A stretch of 7,252 nucleotides of DNA from Caulobacter sp. (GTDB lineage Bacteria; Pseudomonadota; Alphaproteobacteria; Caulobacterales; Caulobacteraceae): NCBI GenBank assembly GCA_014378155.1, contig JACMOF010000386.1:1-7252 (forward strand). Direction: 5' to 3'. The number at the start of each line of letters is the position of its first letter. The stretch's first letter is position 1. This document shows positions 1 through 5,537 of this stretch, piece by piece. A program made the position numbers and the translations under genes. The notes under the pieces were generated by a model. The model was not told the DNA's origin. It saw only the letters and a program-made list of their open reading frames with translations, and made no database searches.

Positions 1-112
1 CGTCGCTCAGAGCGGTGGGCGCTTCCTGGGCGAAGGCGGGGGCGGCGAGGCCGGCGGCGACGACCAGGGCGGCGACGGCGCCGCCGTGGCGCAGATGGTG
101 ACGGATGGTCAT
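1..112 (-). CDS. N-terminus of an exported protein, probably a TonB-dependent receptor (partial)
   Basis: Only the first 37 codons are present; the gene runs off the left edge. The translation begins MTIRHHLRHGGAVAALVVAA and continues to a PAFA-QEAPT junction. This is a classic Sec signal peptide: a basic n-region (residues 2-9), a hydrophobic Ala/Val/Leu core (about 10-24) and an AFA cleavage site after residue 28. The mature start, QEAPTALSD, resembles the stretch just before the TonB box in many Caulobacterales TonB-dependent receptors, but the plug and barrel are outside the window. A good ribosome site (AAGGGG, 8 bases before the ATG) supports the start. It lies downstream of hpxZ on the same strand, 216 bp away. 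If it is a receptor, it could import a purine-related ligand across the outer membrane; that is inference from context. Another periplasmic or outer-membrane protein remains possible. Export is fairly certain, the family is not. Confidence 0.55.
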   Translation of the reverse strand, partial: MTIRHHLRHGGAVAALVVAAGLAAPAFAQEAPTALSD

Positions 113-328
113 GTGAAGATCCCCTTCGTGCGTCGCGGGGCCGACGCTTGAGGGGTGCAATGCACAATGGCGGAGACGAATCCAAAGCTTTGATGACGCA
201 AAAGCCGCGGATTGATGAAGTTTTGCCACCAGATGTTACTATTTGACCACGGGACGACAAGGGCGCCCAAAAGCAGATCACAAGTCATAGCTTTATTACT
301 TATCGTCATGGGACGGACAATTTAGCGC
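113..328 (-). promoter_or_regulatory. Leader and probable promoter region of the exported-protein gene
   Basis: This 216-bp gap lies between the hpxZ stop and the exported-protein start. From about 181 to 320 it is clearly richer in A+T than the surrounding coding DNA, as expected of a promoter region in a GC-rich genome. Two weak minus-strand sigma-70-like pairs can be read. One is TTGTCC at 315-320 with TAATAA at 293-298; the other is TTGTCG at 255-260 with TAACAT at 233-238; both have 16-bp spacers. Neither is a strong match. Two short palindromes are also present: GTGCA-a-TGCAC at 155-165 and CAAAGCTTTG at 183-192. Either could be an operator half. No structured RNA was recognised. The gap suggests that the exported-protein gene has its own promoter rather than depending only on read-through from hpxZ. 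Confidence 0.35.
121..126 (-). promoter_or_regulatory. Ribosome binding site of the exported protein
   Basis: On the minus strand this reads AAGGGG, followed by 8 bases (ATCTTCAC) and then the ATG at 112. It is one of the clearest Shine-Dalgarno matches in the window and fixes the start of the partial gene. Confidence 0.6.
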
Positions 329-730
329 TTACGGGGAAAGGCGTTGATCAACGCCTTCCTGCAGAAGCGACACGTGGGCCGAGACAATTTTCCAACCGTT
401 TTCGGCGCGAATCCAGGTCTGGCTCTGGCGTCCGGGATTTTTCGCCCCCTCCCGAAGGAATTCGACGTTGGCGATTGCGAAATCTCGCCCAAACGTGGCA
501 ATTTCGGTCCGCAAGCGCGACCTCTGCGGCGAACCGCCGGACCGACCGATTCGGAAGGCCGCGATCGCCGCGAACCCGTAGAGGTTCTCGGCCACGCCAT
601 AGCGAACCGTCTCGGGTGCGTCGCGGAAGAAGCCGTCCAGCGCCTCGACGTCGTTGGTCATCAGCGCGACCTCATAGGCGTCGACGGCGGCGGTGACCTC
701 GGCCAGCACGGGCGGGTCGTTGATGATCAT
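329..730 (-). CDS. hpxZ: HpxZ / AtzH-like protein (DUF3225 family)
   Basis: A 133-residue protein with a small SnoaL/NTF2-like fold expected for the AtzH-like (DUF3225) family, which is annotated as oxalurate catabolism protein HpxZ in Klebsiella-type purine operons. Family-typical segments are IINDPPVLAEVTAAVDAYE at the N-terminus, TVRYGVAENLYGFAAIAAFR (about 41-60), TEIATFGRDFA (about 75-85) and RQSQTWIRAENGW (about 101-113), ending in VSAHVSLL. Length matches the family. The start is the ATG at 730-728; it shares one base with the amidase stop (TGATG) and has a strong GGGGAGG six bases upstream, partly inside the amidase gene. It is the third gene of the coupled hpxX-hpxY-hpxZ unit. The exact reaction is not established from sequence; a role beside the amidase in oxalurate or carboxy-urea breakdown follows from context. 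The 3' end carries a 20-bp palindrome. Confidence 0.85.
   Translation of the reverse strand: MIINDPPVLAEVTAAVDAYEVALMTNDVEALDGFFRDAPETVRYGVAENLYGFAAIAAFRIGRSGGSPQRSRLRTEIATFGRDFAIANVEFLREGAKNPGRQSQTWIRAENGWKIVSAHVSLLQEGVDQRLSP
338..357. repeat. 20-bp perfect palindrome at the 3' end of hpxZ
   Basis: AAGGCGTTGATCAACGCCTT reads identically on both strands with no spacer. It lies inside the last codons of hpxZ (residues about 125-130, G-V-D-Q-R-L), ending 7 bases before the stop codon. With no spacer it would make a poor RNA hairpin terminator, so a dimeric protein-binding site is easier to imagine. Function is unknown. Confidence 0.75.
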
Positions 731-2148
731 CAGAAGCCTCCCCAAACCGAGCCTGGCGGCCGGTGGGCGGCGACGACGCCGGCCTGCTCCAGGCGCAAAG
801 CCGCCGCCAGGGCCAGGTCCTCGCGCCAGGCCGGGGCGATGATCTGCACGCCGATCGGCAGCTTGCCGGGGCGATTGAGCGGCACGGTCACCACGGGCAG
901 GCCGATATAGCTGATCGGCTGGGTATAGGCGCCGAGGTTCTTGCGGACGGAAACCTGTCGGCCGTCCATCTCCATGGTCGTCTGGCCGACGCCAGGCGCG
1001 GGACAGACCGAGGCCGGGGCCAGCAGGATGTCGAAGTCCTCGAACACCTTGGCGACCGCGTCGCGGAAGATCGGGCGATAGCGGCGGGCGGCCTCGGCCA
1101 CGCCGTCCGGCAGCAGGGCGCCGGCCAGCAGGCGGTCGCGGACGGCGGGGTCGTAGTCCATCGGCCGGGTCTTCAGGTCGTCCAGATGCAGATGGCTGGC
1201 CTCGGCAGGGGTCAGGCAGAAGGCGGCGGCGCGGGCGATCTCGGCGCCGGGCAGTTCGACGCCGCGCCTTGCTTGCAGGGCGTCGGCGACGATCTCCAGC
1301 GCTTCCAGCACCTCGGGAAAGGCCCCCCGCGCGAACCAGCCGCCCAGCACGCCGACGCGGAGAGGACCGTCGGCGCCTTCTTGCAAGCGGGGAGCTTGCA
1401 GGCGAGGGGCGGCTGGTTCGGCGGGCCGACGGCAGAGCGGGTCGAGAGGATCGGGGCCCTGCATCAGGTCGTAGGCTAGGGCCAGATCCTCCACCGACCG
1501 CGCGAACGGTCCGATGTGGTCGAGGCTCTCGACAAAGGGAAAGGCGCCCTGGCGCGACAGGCGGCCCAACGTAGGCTTGAGACCAAACACCCCGCACAGG
1601 CTGGCGGGGATGCGGATCGAACCGTTGGTGTCCGAGCCCAGGCTGAGGGGCACGAGGCCTCCGGCCACCGCAGCGGCCGACCCGCCCGACGAGCCGCCGG
1701 CGATGCGGGTCAGGTCGTGCGGGTTGCGGGTTGGCCCGTCATGGGCGTTCTCGGTGACGAAGCCATAGGCGAACTCGTCCATGTTCAGCGCCCCGACCAG
1801 CACCGCCCCGGCGGCCGTGAGGCGTTGGATGGCCGTGGCGTCGCGGGTGGCGGGCGCGGCCTCGCGGCGGATCTTCGAGCCGACGATCGTGGTCACACCT
1901 TCGACGTCGAACAGGTTCTTCACCGCAAACGGCACGCCGGCCAGCGGACCGACGGGGCGTCCGGCGGCAAGGTCGGCGTCGAGGGCGTCAGCCTGGGCCA
2001 GGGCGCGGCTTTCGAACACGGCGGTGAAGGCGTTGAGGTCGCTGTTGCGCGCGGCGATCGCGGCGAATGCGGCCTCGGTTTCCGCCCGGGCGGTGGTCGT
2101 CCCGCTCCGCACGTCGGCGGCGATGGTGGTGGCGGAGCGGGAGCTCAT
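730..2148 (-). CDS. hpxY: AtzE/HpxY-family amidase (amidase signature enzyme)
   Basis: A 472-residue amidase-signature hydrolase of the AtzE family. The Ser-cisSer-Lys triad is visible: Lys77 in PFAVKNLF, Ser153 in GGSSGGSAAA, and nucleophile Ser177 in GSDTNGSIRIPA. The 24-residue spacing between the two serines is that of FAAH and GatA. The Asn in DTNGS replaces the usual Gly and, as I recall, is common in AtzE-like proteins. Family knowledge: Pseudomonas AtzE hydrolyses 1-carboxybiuret and needs the small GatC-like subunit AtzG; Klebsiella HpxY lies in the hpxWXYZ oxalurate operon. The purine context here favours an oxalurate-type substrate over triazine products (inference). The start at 2148 overlaps the hpxX stop by ATGA. 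The open frame continues upstream to 2379, but that part is an Arg-rich shadow of hpxX. Cytoplasmic; no signal peptide. Confidence 0.9.
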   Translation of the reverse strand: MSSRSATTIAADVRSGTTTARAETEAAFAAIAARNSDLNAFTAVFESRALAQADALDADLAAGRPVGPLAGVPFAVKNLFDVEGVTTIVGSKIRREAAPATRDATAIQRLTAAGAVLVGALNMDEFAYGFVTENAHDGPTRNPHDLTRIAGGSSGGSAAAVAGGLVPLSLGSDTNGSIRIPASLCGVFGLKPTLGRLSRQGAFPFVESLDHIGPFARSVEDLALAYDLMQGPDPLDPLCRRPAEPAAPRLQAPRLQEGADGPLRVGVLGGWFARGAFPEVLEALEIVADALQARRGVELPGAEIARAAAFCLTPAEASHLHLDDLKTRPMDYDPAVRDRLLAGALLPDGVAEAARRYRPIFRDAVAKVFEDFDILLAPASVCPAPGVGQTTMEMDGRQVSVRKNLGAYTQPISYIGLPVVTVPLNRPGKLPIGVQIIAPAWREDLALAAALRLEQAGVVAAHRPPGSVWGGF

Positions 2149-2363
2149 GGCTCGAAGGCCTTGGCGGCGCCAGGCGCATCGACAGGCAGCGCGGCGATGA
2201 AGGTCTCGGCCTGACGCCGCAGCAGGGTCAGGTTGTCGATCACCCCGGCGCGCGCGGCGGGCGGCAGCGGTAGGCCCAGCGCCTCGGCGCGGGCGTCGGC
2301 ATAGGCCGCGACCGCATCGTCGGAAAGGTCGAGAAACGTTGCGAGCGCCGGATCGGCCGCCAT
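2145..2363 (-). CDS. hpxX: AtzG/HpxX-like small amidase subunit (DUF4089)
   Basis: A 72-residue acidic, Ala/Leu-rich helical protein matching the AtzG-like (DUF4089) family, also called HpxX. Typical signs are a central LGLPLPPAARAGVIDNLTLL (about 29-48), a short helix (RRQAETFIAALP) and the ending PGAAKAFEP. AtzG resembles GatC and stabilises the AtzE amidase in a complex, so this is most likely the structural partner of the gene directly downstream; the ATGA overlap would support matched synthesis. I chose the ATG at 2363-2361 because the length then fits the family and a GGAG lies 10 bases upstream. A GTG at 2417 would add 18 residues (start MAEYPGYEE), but it has no ribosome site and would put the AT-rich 2384-2395 palindrome inside the gene. 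First gene of the unit, divergent from the acetamidase-type gene. Confidence 0.8.
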   Translation of the reverse strand: MAADPALATFLDLSDDAVAAYADARAEALGLPLPPAARAGVIDNLTLLRRQAETFIAALPVDAPGAAKAFEP

Positions 2364-2373
2364 GTCGGGCGAG

Positions 2374-2377
2374 CTCC
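2374..2377 (-). promoter_or_regulatory. Ribosome binding site deciding the hpxX start
   Basis: On the minus strand this reads GGAG, 10 bases before the ATG at 2363. The upstream GTG alternative at 2417 has no comparable purine-rich stretch. Confidence 0.45.
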
Positions 2378-2383
2378 ACAAGT

Positions 2384-2395
2384 AAGAAATTTCTT
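2384..2395. promoter_or_regulatory. 12-bp AT-rich perfect palindrome, candidate operator
   Basis: AAGAAATTTCTT is self-complementary over all 12 bases. It lies 20 bp upstream of the hpxX ATG, where a bound repressor would block hpxXYZ transcription. The TetR protein encoded in this window is one candidate binder, but no second copy was seen near puuE or elsewhere in the window. Confidence 0.4.
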
Positions 2396-2475
2396 CATAA
2401 CCGGGATATTCGGCCACCGCTAGAGCGCGCGGGCCCGGGATAGGGAGGAGCCCAGCGGCGGGTCAGGTCGGTCGT

Positions 2476-2502
2476 CCTGGCGCCCGCGTGTTGGGCGCCA
2501 GG
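2476..2502. repeat. Inverted repeat with 10-bp arms in the divergent region
   Basis: CCTGGCGCCC at 2476-2485 pairs exactly with GGGCGCCAGG at 2493-2502 across the loop GCGTGTT. It could act as a DNA operator or as an RNA hairpin in a leader. There is no T-run on either side, so a simple intrinsic terminator is unlikely. Confidence 0.6.
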
Positions 2503-2576
2503 CGCCGGGATAGGCTTGGGCGACGGTCGCGGCTAGGGTCGGTTCGCTGGGCAGGGGTCCTCTGCCGGCTTGTAGT

Positions 2577-2582
2577 AGAAGG
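2577..2582 (+). promoter_or_regulatory. Ribosome binding site of the acetamidase-type gene
   Basis: AGAAGG lies 8 bases before the ATG at 2591 and supports that start. Confidence 0.5.
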
Positions 2583-2590
2583 CTTATCGC

Positions 2591-3538
2591 ATGCGCCATC
2601 ACCTGGCTTCGTCCCCCGAGACCGTCCGGTTCGGGATCTTCGACGCCGCCTTCGATCCGGTTCTGACCGTCGATTCAGGCGACACGGTGACGTTCGAGTG
2701 TGTGTCGGGCGGCCCCGAGGTGATGCCACCGGCCGAGCTGGGGCTATCGATCCCCGCCACCCTGCAGGCCATCCACGACGCCAAGCTGGAGCGCCTGGGG
2801 CCGCACATCTTGACCGGTCCGGTGGCGATCCGGGGGGCGGAGCCCGGCGACACGCTGGAGGTGCGGATCGACGCGATCGAACCCAACAATAGCTGGGGTT
2901 ACTGCGCCGTACGCCCGTTGGCGGGGACCTTGCCGGAGGATTTCCCTGACCGCTATGTCAGCCACATCGCCGTCGACGGCGCGGCCGGGACCTGCAAGCT
3001 TAGCTGGGGCCCGACATTGCCGCTGAGGCCGTTCTTCGGCACGGCTGGCGTCGCCCCGCCACCCAGCTATGGCCGGATCTCCAGCCGCGAGCCGCGCGCC
3101 CACGGCGGCAACATGGACTGCAAGGAGCTGACGGCCGGCGCGACCCTGTTCCTACCGGTCTGGGTCGCCGGCGCCAACTTCTCGGTCGGCGACGGTCATG
3201 GCCGCCAGGGCGACGGCGAGGTCTGCGTCAACGCGCTGGAGATGGGGCTGACGGGGACCTTCACCTTCTTGCTGCACAAAGCTGGCGAGGTGGGCGTGGC
3301 GACGTGGCCGAGGGCGGAGACGCCGACCCATTTCATCACCCTGGGCTTTAACGAGGACCTGGATCTGGCGATGAAACAGGCCTTGCGGGGGATGATCGAC
3401 TTCATCGTGTCACGGTCGGCGTTGACCCGGGTTCAGGCCTATCAGTTCTGCTCGCTGGCCGTGGACTTTCGCGTGACCCAGACGGTCAACGGCGAGAAGG
3501 GCGTGCATGGGATGTTGGAGAAGGGCGTGTTGTTCTGA
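2591..3538 (+). CDS. Acetamidase/formamidase family amide hydrolase
   Basis: A 315-residue member of the FmdA/AmdA acetamidase-formamidase family, whose members release ammonia from small amides such as formamide or acetamide. Family landmarks, in order: LTVDSGDTVTFECVSGG (about 25-41), HILTGPVAIRGAEPGDTLEV (about 72-91), HGGNMD (161-166), and GDGHGRQGDGE (190-200), whose His, Asp and Glu residues are expected at the active site. The C-terminal part (about 254-300) has the usual long helix and AYQFCSLAVDFRVTQTVN. Length is normal and no signal peptide is present. It is the only complete plus-strand gene, divergent from hpxXYZ and convergent with tetR. Klebsiella has an oxamate hydrolase (HpxW) beside hpxXYZ; no HpxW is seen here, so this enzyme may act on oxamate or another purine-derived amide. 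That substrate is inference; plain formamidase activity is the default. Confidence 0.88.
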   Translation: MRHHLASSPETVRFGIFDAAFDPVLTVDSGDTVTFECVSGGPEVMPPAELGLSIPATLQAIHDAKLERLGPHILTGPVAIRGAEPGDTLEVRIDAIEPNNSWGYCAVRPLAGTLPEDFPDRYVSHIAVDGAAGTCKLSWGPTLPLRPFFGTAGVAPPPSYGRISSREPRAHGGNMDCKELTAGATLFLPVWVAGANFSVGDGHGRQGDGEVCVNALEMGLTGTFTFLLHKAGEVGVATWPRAETPTHFITLGFNEDLDLAMKQALRGMIDFIVSRSALTRVQAYQFCSLAVDFRVTQTVNGEKGVHGMLEKGVLF

Positions 3539-3540
3539 AG

Positions 3541-3587
3541 TCCTCCTCCTGTGGGGCAGGTGTCGGCGAAGCCGACGGAGGGGGGAG
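3541..3587 (+). repeat. Two-hairpin intergenic repeat, copy A
   Basis: The first hairpin is 3542-3549 with 3553-3560 (one mismatch, one G-T pair). The second has perfect 6-bp arms, GTCGGC-gaa-GCCGAC, at 3562-3576, followed by a G-rich tail, GGAGGGGGG. It starts 3 bases after the acetamidase-type stop codon, so it may also end or protect that transcript; there is no T-run. Copies B, C and D share its layout. Confidence 0.7.
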
Positions 3588-3630
3588 TGTTCGGAAGGTG
3601 GCTTCAGCGACGATCGCCGACCCTAAAACG

Positions 3631-3674
3631 CCCCCCACCGATCGCTGCGCGATCGCCTCCCCCTGTGGGGAGGA
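3631..3674 (-). repeat. Two-hairpin intergenic repeat, copy B (inverted)
   Basis: Read on the minus strand it has the same order as copy A: a CCTCCCC/GGGGAGG hairpin (3656-3662 with 3667-3673), a second hairpin (CGATCGC at 3639-3645 with GCGATCG at 3649-3655) and a G-rich tail. The second stem differs in sequence from copy A but pairs perfectly. It ends 2 bases from the tetR stop codon. A and B face each other across about 43 bp. Confidence 0.7.
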
Positions 3675-3675
3675 C

Positions 3676-4356
3676 TTATTTCCCCTTCGTCAGGTACCCT
3701 TCCAGCAAATCCAGCGCATGGACCAGCCGCTCGCGTCGCCACTCGGCCTTGCTCATGTCGGTGTCCAAGGTCACCGACAGAGAATAGCCGTTCGCCAGGT
3801 GGAAGCGGCTCATCGCCGCGATGGTCACATAGATCTGCACCCAGTCGAGGCCCTCCCGAAATACGCCCTGCTTTTGGCCGCTGTCGATCAAGCGCTCGAT
3901 GGTCCGGCGCAAAGGGAAGGCCGTCTCGGTGACCTTGCGCGATTGCGAGACGAACTTGCCCTGCATCAGGTTTTCGTTGCGCAGCAGGCCGTCGATGCGC
4001 GGGTTCTTCTCGAAATAGTCGAAGGTGAAGCGCTGCAGGGCGAAGACGCCCTCCAGCGGCTGGTCGAAGTCGATCTTCAGCTCGGACTCGCGGCCCCGCA
4101 GATCCTCGTAGGCGGCCTCCAGCACCGCCAGGTACAGGCCCTTCTTGTCGCCGAAATAGTGGTAGAGCATGCGGATATTGCACTTGGCGGCCTTGACGAT
4201 CCGCTCGATGCGCGCGCCGGCATAGCCCGCCGCCGCGAACTCCTTGAGGGCCGCCGTCAGGATCGCCTTGCGGGTTCGTTGGGCGTTGCGCCTGCGCGGC
4301 GCCGGCGCGGCGTCGTCCGTCACGGAGGCGGAGGGCGTCTCTACCCGGGTCGTCAC
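3676..4356 (-). CDS. TetR-family transcriptional regulator
   Basis: A 226-residue TetR/AcrR-type repressor. After a 25-residue basic, Pro/Ala-rich tail comes the DNA-binding domain: RTRKAILTAALKEFAAAGYA (about 27-46), ARIERIVKAAKCNIRMLYHYFGDKKGLYLAVL (about 48-79), with recognition helix NIRMLYHYFG at 60-69. The rest is the helical ligand-binding and dimer domain, whose ligand cannot be read from sequence. The start is a GTG at 4356 that overlaps the puuD stop as GTGA; no better start lies nearby. It is the last gene of puuE-uraD-puuD-tetR, an arrangement typical of a regulator that controls its own operon and senses a pathway intermediate. RutR, a TetR protein of pyrimidine and purine metabolism in E. 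coli, is a functional analogy only; the sequence does not show that it is RutR. Confidence 0.88.
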   Translation of the reverse strand: MTTRVETPSASVTDDAAPAPRRRNAQRTRKAILTAALKEFAAAGYAGARIERIVKAAKCNIRMLYHYFGDKKGLYLAVLEAAYEDLRGRESELKIDFDQPLEGVFALQRFTFDYFEKNPRIDGLLRNENLMQGKFVSQSRKVTETAFPLRRTIERLIDSGQKQGVFREGLDWVQIYVTIAAMSRFHLANGYSLSVTLDTDMSKAEWRRERLVHALDLLEGYLTKGK

Positions 4357-5537
4357 TGCGTTTTGGCCCCCGCCTTGATCCAGGCGCCCAGCTGGGCGCG
4401 TTCCTCATCGGTGATGTGAGTCTCGTCGCCAAGCGGCATGCTCTTGCTGTCGACCGCCATCTGCTGGATGCGCGGTGCGTAGCGCGCCATGCCGGCCGGC
4501 GTGTCGAAAGCCGCGCCATTTGGCGGCGCGGTGAGACCCCTGTGGGTCGGGACGGCGGCGTGACAGGTCACGCAGTGCTTCTCGACGATGGCCTGGGCGA
4601 CGGGGAACGGCACGTCCGACATCATCGCGGTGGCCTTGGGCCTGACGCTAGCGATCAGGCTGACGCTGAAGATCAGCATGGCCCCGAGGAACAGGTAGTC
4701 GGGCTTGATGATCCCGTGATGGCGCAGGACGAAGAAGTAGCGGATCGACACGCCGCCAGCGCTGATCAGCGCCAGCAACAGCCAGGCCAGGTGGTGGCCC
4801 GTCACTGCTGAATAGTGGTTGCTGATCATGATGAAGATGACTGGCAGGGTCATGTGGGTGTTGTGCATCGAGCGCTGCTTGCCCATCGCCCCCAGGCGCG
4901 GATCGACGGGCCGTCCGGCCAGCATGTCGGCGACGATCTTGCGCTGGTTGGGAATGATGATCAGGAAGACGTTGCCGACCATGCAGGTGCCGATGATCGC
5001 GCCGACGTGGATGAAGGCGCCGCGATCGCTGAACAGGTGGGTCAGGGCGTAGGCCGCGCCGGTCAGGGCCAGGAACCAGACCACGCCGAACGTCCGGGGC
5101 CGCTGGCCCAGCGGTGAGCGGCACAGCACCTCGTAGACCAAGAGCCCGCCGAAGATGAAGGCCAGGCCCGTGGCGATCGCGCCGGCCTGGCTGAAGGCGT
5201 GCTTGCTGGCGTCGATCAGATAGACCGGCGCGCCAACGTAATAGAGCACGATCAGCAGGGCGAAGCCGCTGAGCCAGGTGGTGTAGGCCTCCCATTTGAA
5301 CCAGTGCAGGTGGCCTGGCATATGGTCTGGGGCCGTCATGTACTTCTGCGAGTGATAGAAGCCGCCGCCATGCACGGCCCACAGCTCGCCTTTCACGCCC
5401 TCCATTTCAGGCACGGGCGGGCGCAGGTTGTTGTCCAGCCAGACGAAGTAGAACGAGGCCCCGATCCAGGCGACGCCGGCGATCACGTGCAGCCAGCGCA
5501 GCGACAGGTTCAGCCAGGTGGCGACGTCGTAGTCCAT
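4353..5537 (-). CDS. puuD: Urate hydroxylase PuuD, membrane-bound with C-terminal cytochrome c domain
   Basis: A 394-residue integral-membrane urate oxidase of the PuuD family, unrelated to soluble uricase. Residues 1-300 (Urate_ox_N, formerly DUF989) hold about eight hydrophobic segments, near 11-34, 88-108, 118-138, 149-168, 174-195, 228-241, 248-270 and 281-298. Conserved-looking His residues occur at 17, 56, 62, 72, 76, 78, 225 and 228. Residues about 305-394 form a class I cytochrome c: CVTCH at 322-326 binds haem covalently and Met367 in KSMPLG is the likely distal ligand. The enzyme makes 5-hydroxyisourate and passes electrons to the respiratory chain rather than to oxygen as hydrogen peroxide. 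The cytochrome should face the periplasm. The ATG at 5537 directly follows the uraD stop (TAGATG), and the end overlaps tetR. Length and motifs are normal. Confidence 0.95.
   Translation of the reverse strand: MDYDVATWLNLSLRWLHVIAGVAWIGASFYFVWLDNNLRPPVPEMEGVKGELWAVHGGGFYHSQKYMTAPDHMPGHLHWFKWEAYTTWLSGFALLIVLYYVGAPVYLIDASKHAFSQAGAIATGLAFIFGGLLVYEVLCRSPLGQRPRTFGVVWFLALTGAAYALTHLFSDRGAFIHVGAIIGTCMVGNVFLIIIPNQRKIVADMLAGRPVDPRLGAMGKQRSMHNTHMTLPVIFIMISNHYSAVTGHHLAWLLLALISAGGVSIRYFFVLRHHGIIKPDYLFLGAMLIFSVSLIASVRPKATAMMSDVPFPVAQAIVEKHCVTCHAAVPTHRGLTAPPNGAAFDTPAGMARYAPRIQQMAVDSKSMPLGDETHITDEERAQLGAWIKAGAKTQ

Larger units (their letters stand above)
2364..2590. promoter_or_regulatory. Divergent promoter/operator region between hpxX and the acetamidase-type gene
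   Basis: This 227-bp gap must hold the promoters for the minus-strand hpxXYZ unit and the plus-strand amide hydrolase gene. It contains the perfect palindrome AAGAAATTTCTT at 2384-2395, which stands out in GC-rich DNA. It also has a hairpin with 10-bp perfect arms (CCTGGCGCCC, 7-base loop, GGGCGCCAGG) at 2476-2502. The word CCGGGATA occurs three times (2401-2408, 2435-2442, 2505-2512), the last two extended to CCGGGATAGG. No convincing -35/-10 pair could be picked on either strand. A short minus-strand open frame at 2420-2602 looks like chance. Confidence 0.55.

Noticed and set aside
109..309. A 66-codon minus-strand open frame ending in ATGA overlap with the exported-protein start
   Set aside because: Its composition is AT-rich with codons unlike the neighbours, it has no clear ribosome site or recognisable domain, and it covers the likely promoter region. 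The overlap appears to be chance.
731..1597. N-terminal extension of the hpxZ frame
   Set aside because: It is an out-of-frame reading of the amidase gene, rich in Arg and Pro; the DUF3225 domain starts at the ATG at 730.
730..2148. Assignment of the amidase to atrazine/cyanuric acid degradation as a true AtzE
   Set aside because: The family matches, but the other atz genes are absent and the neighbours are purine-catabolic, so the Hpx-type role is more likely.
2149..2379. N-terminal extension of the amidase frame
   Set aside because: The extra residues are Arg/Gly/Ala-rich and are the +1 shadow of hpxX; the ATG at 2148 with ATGA coupling gives normal family length.
2420..2602. A 60-codon minus-strand open frame between hpxX and the acetamidase-type gene
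   Set aside because: It starts inside the opposite gene, spans the hairpin and repeated words, and its protein has no recognisable pattern; it is better read as promoter DNA.
3539..3675. A classical intrinsic terminator between the convergent genes
   Set aside because: The hairpins are strong but no T-run follows on either strand, so they are recorded as repeats that may also block transcription.
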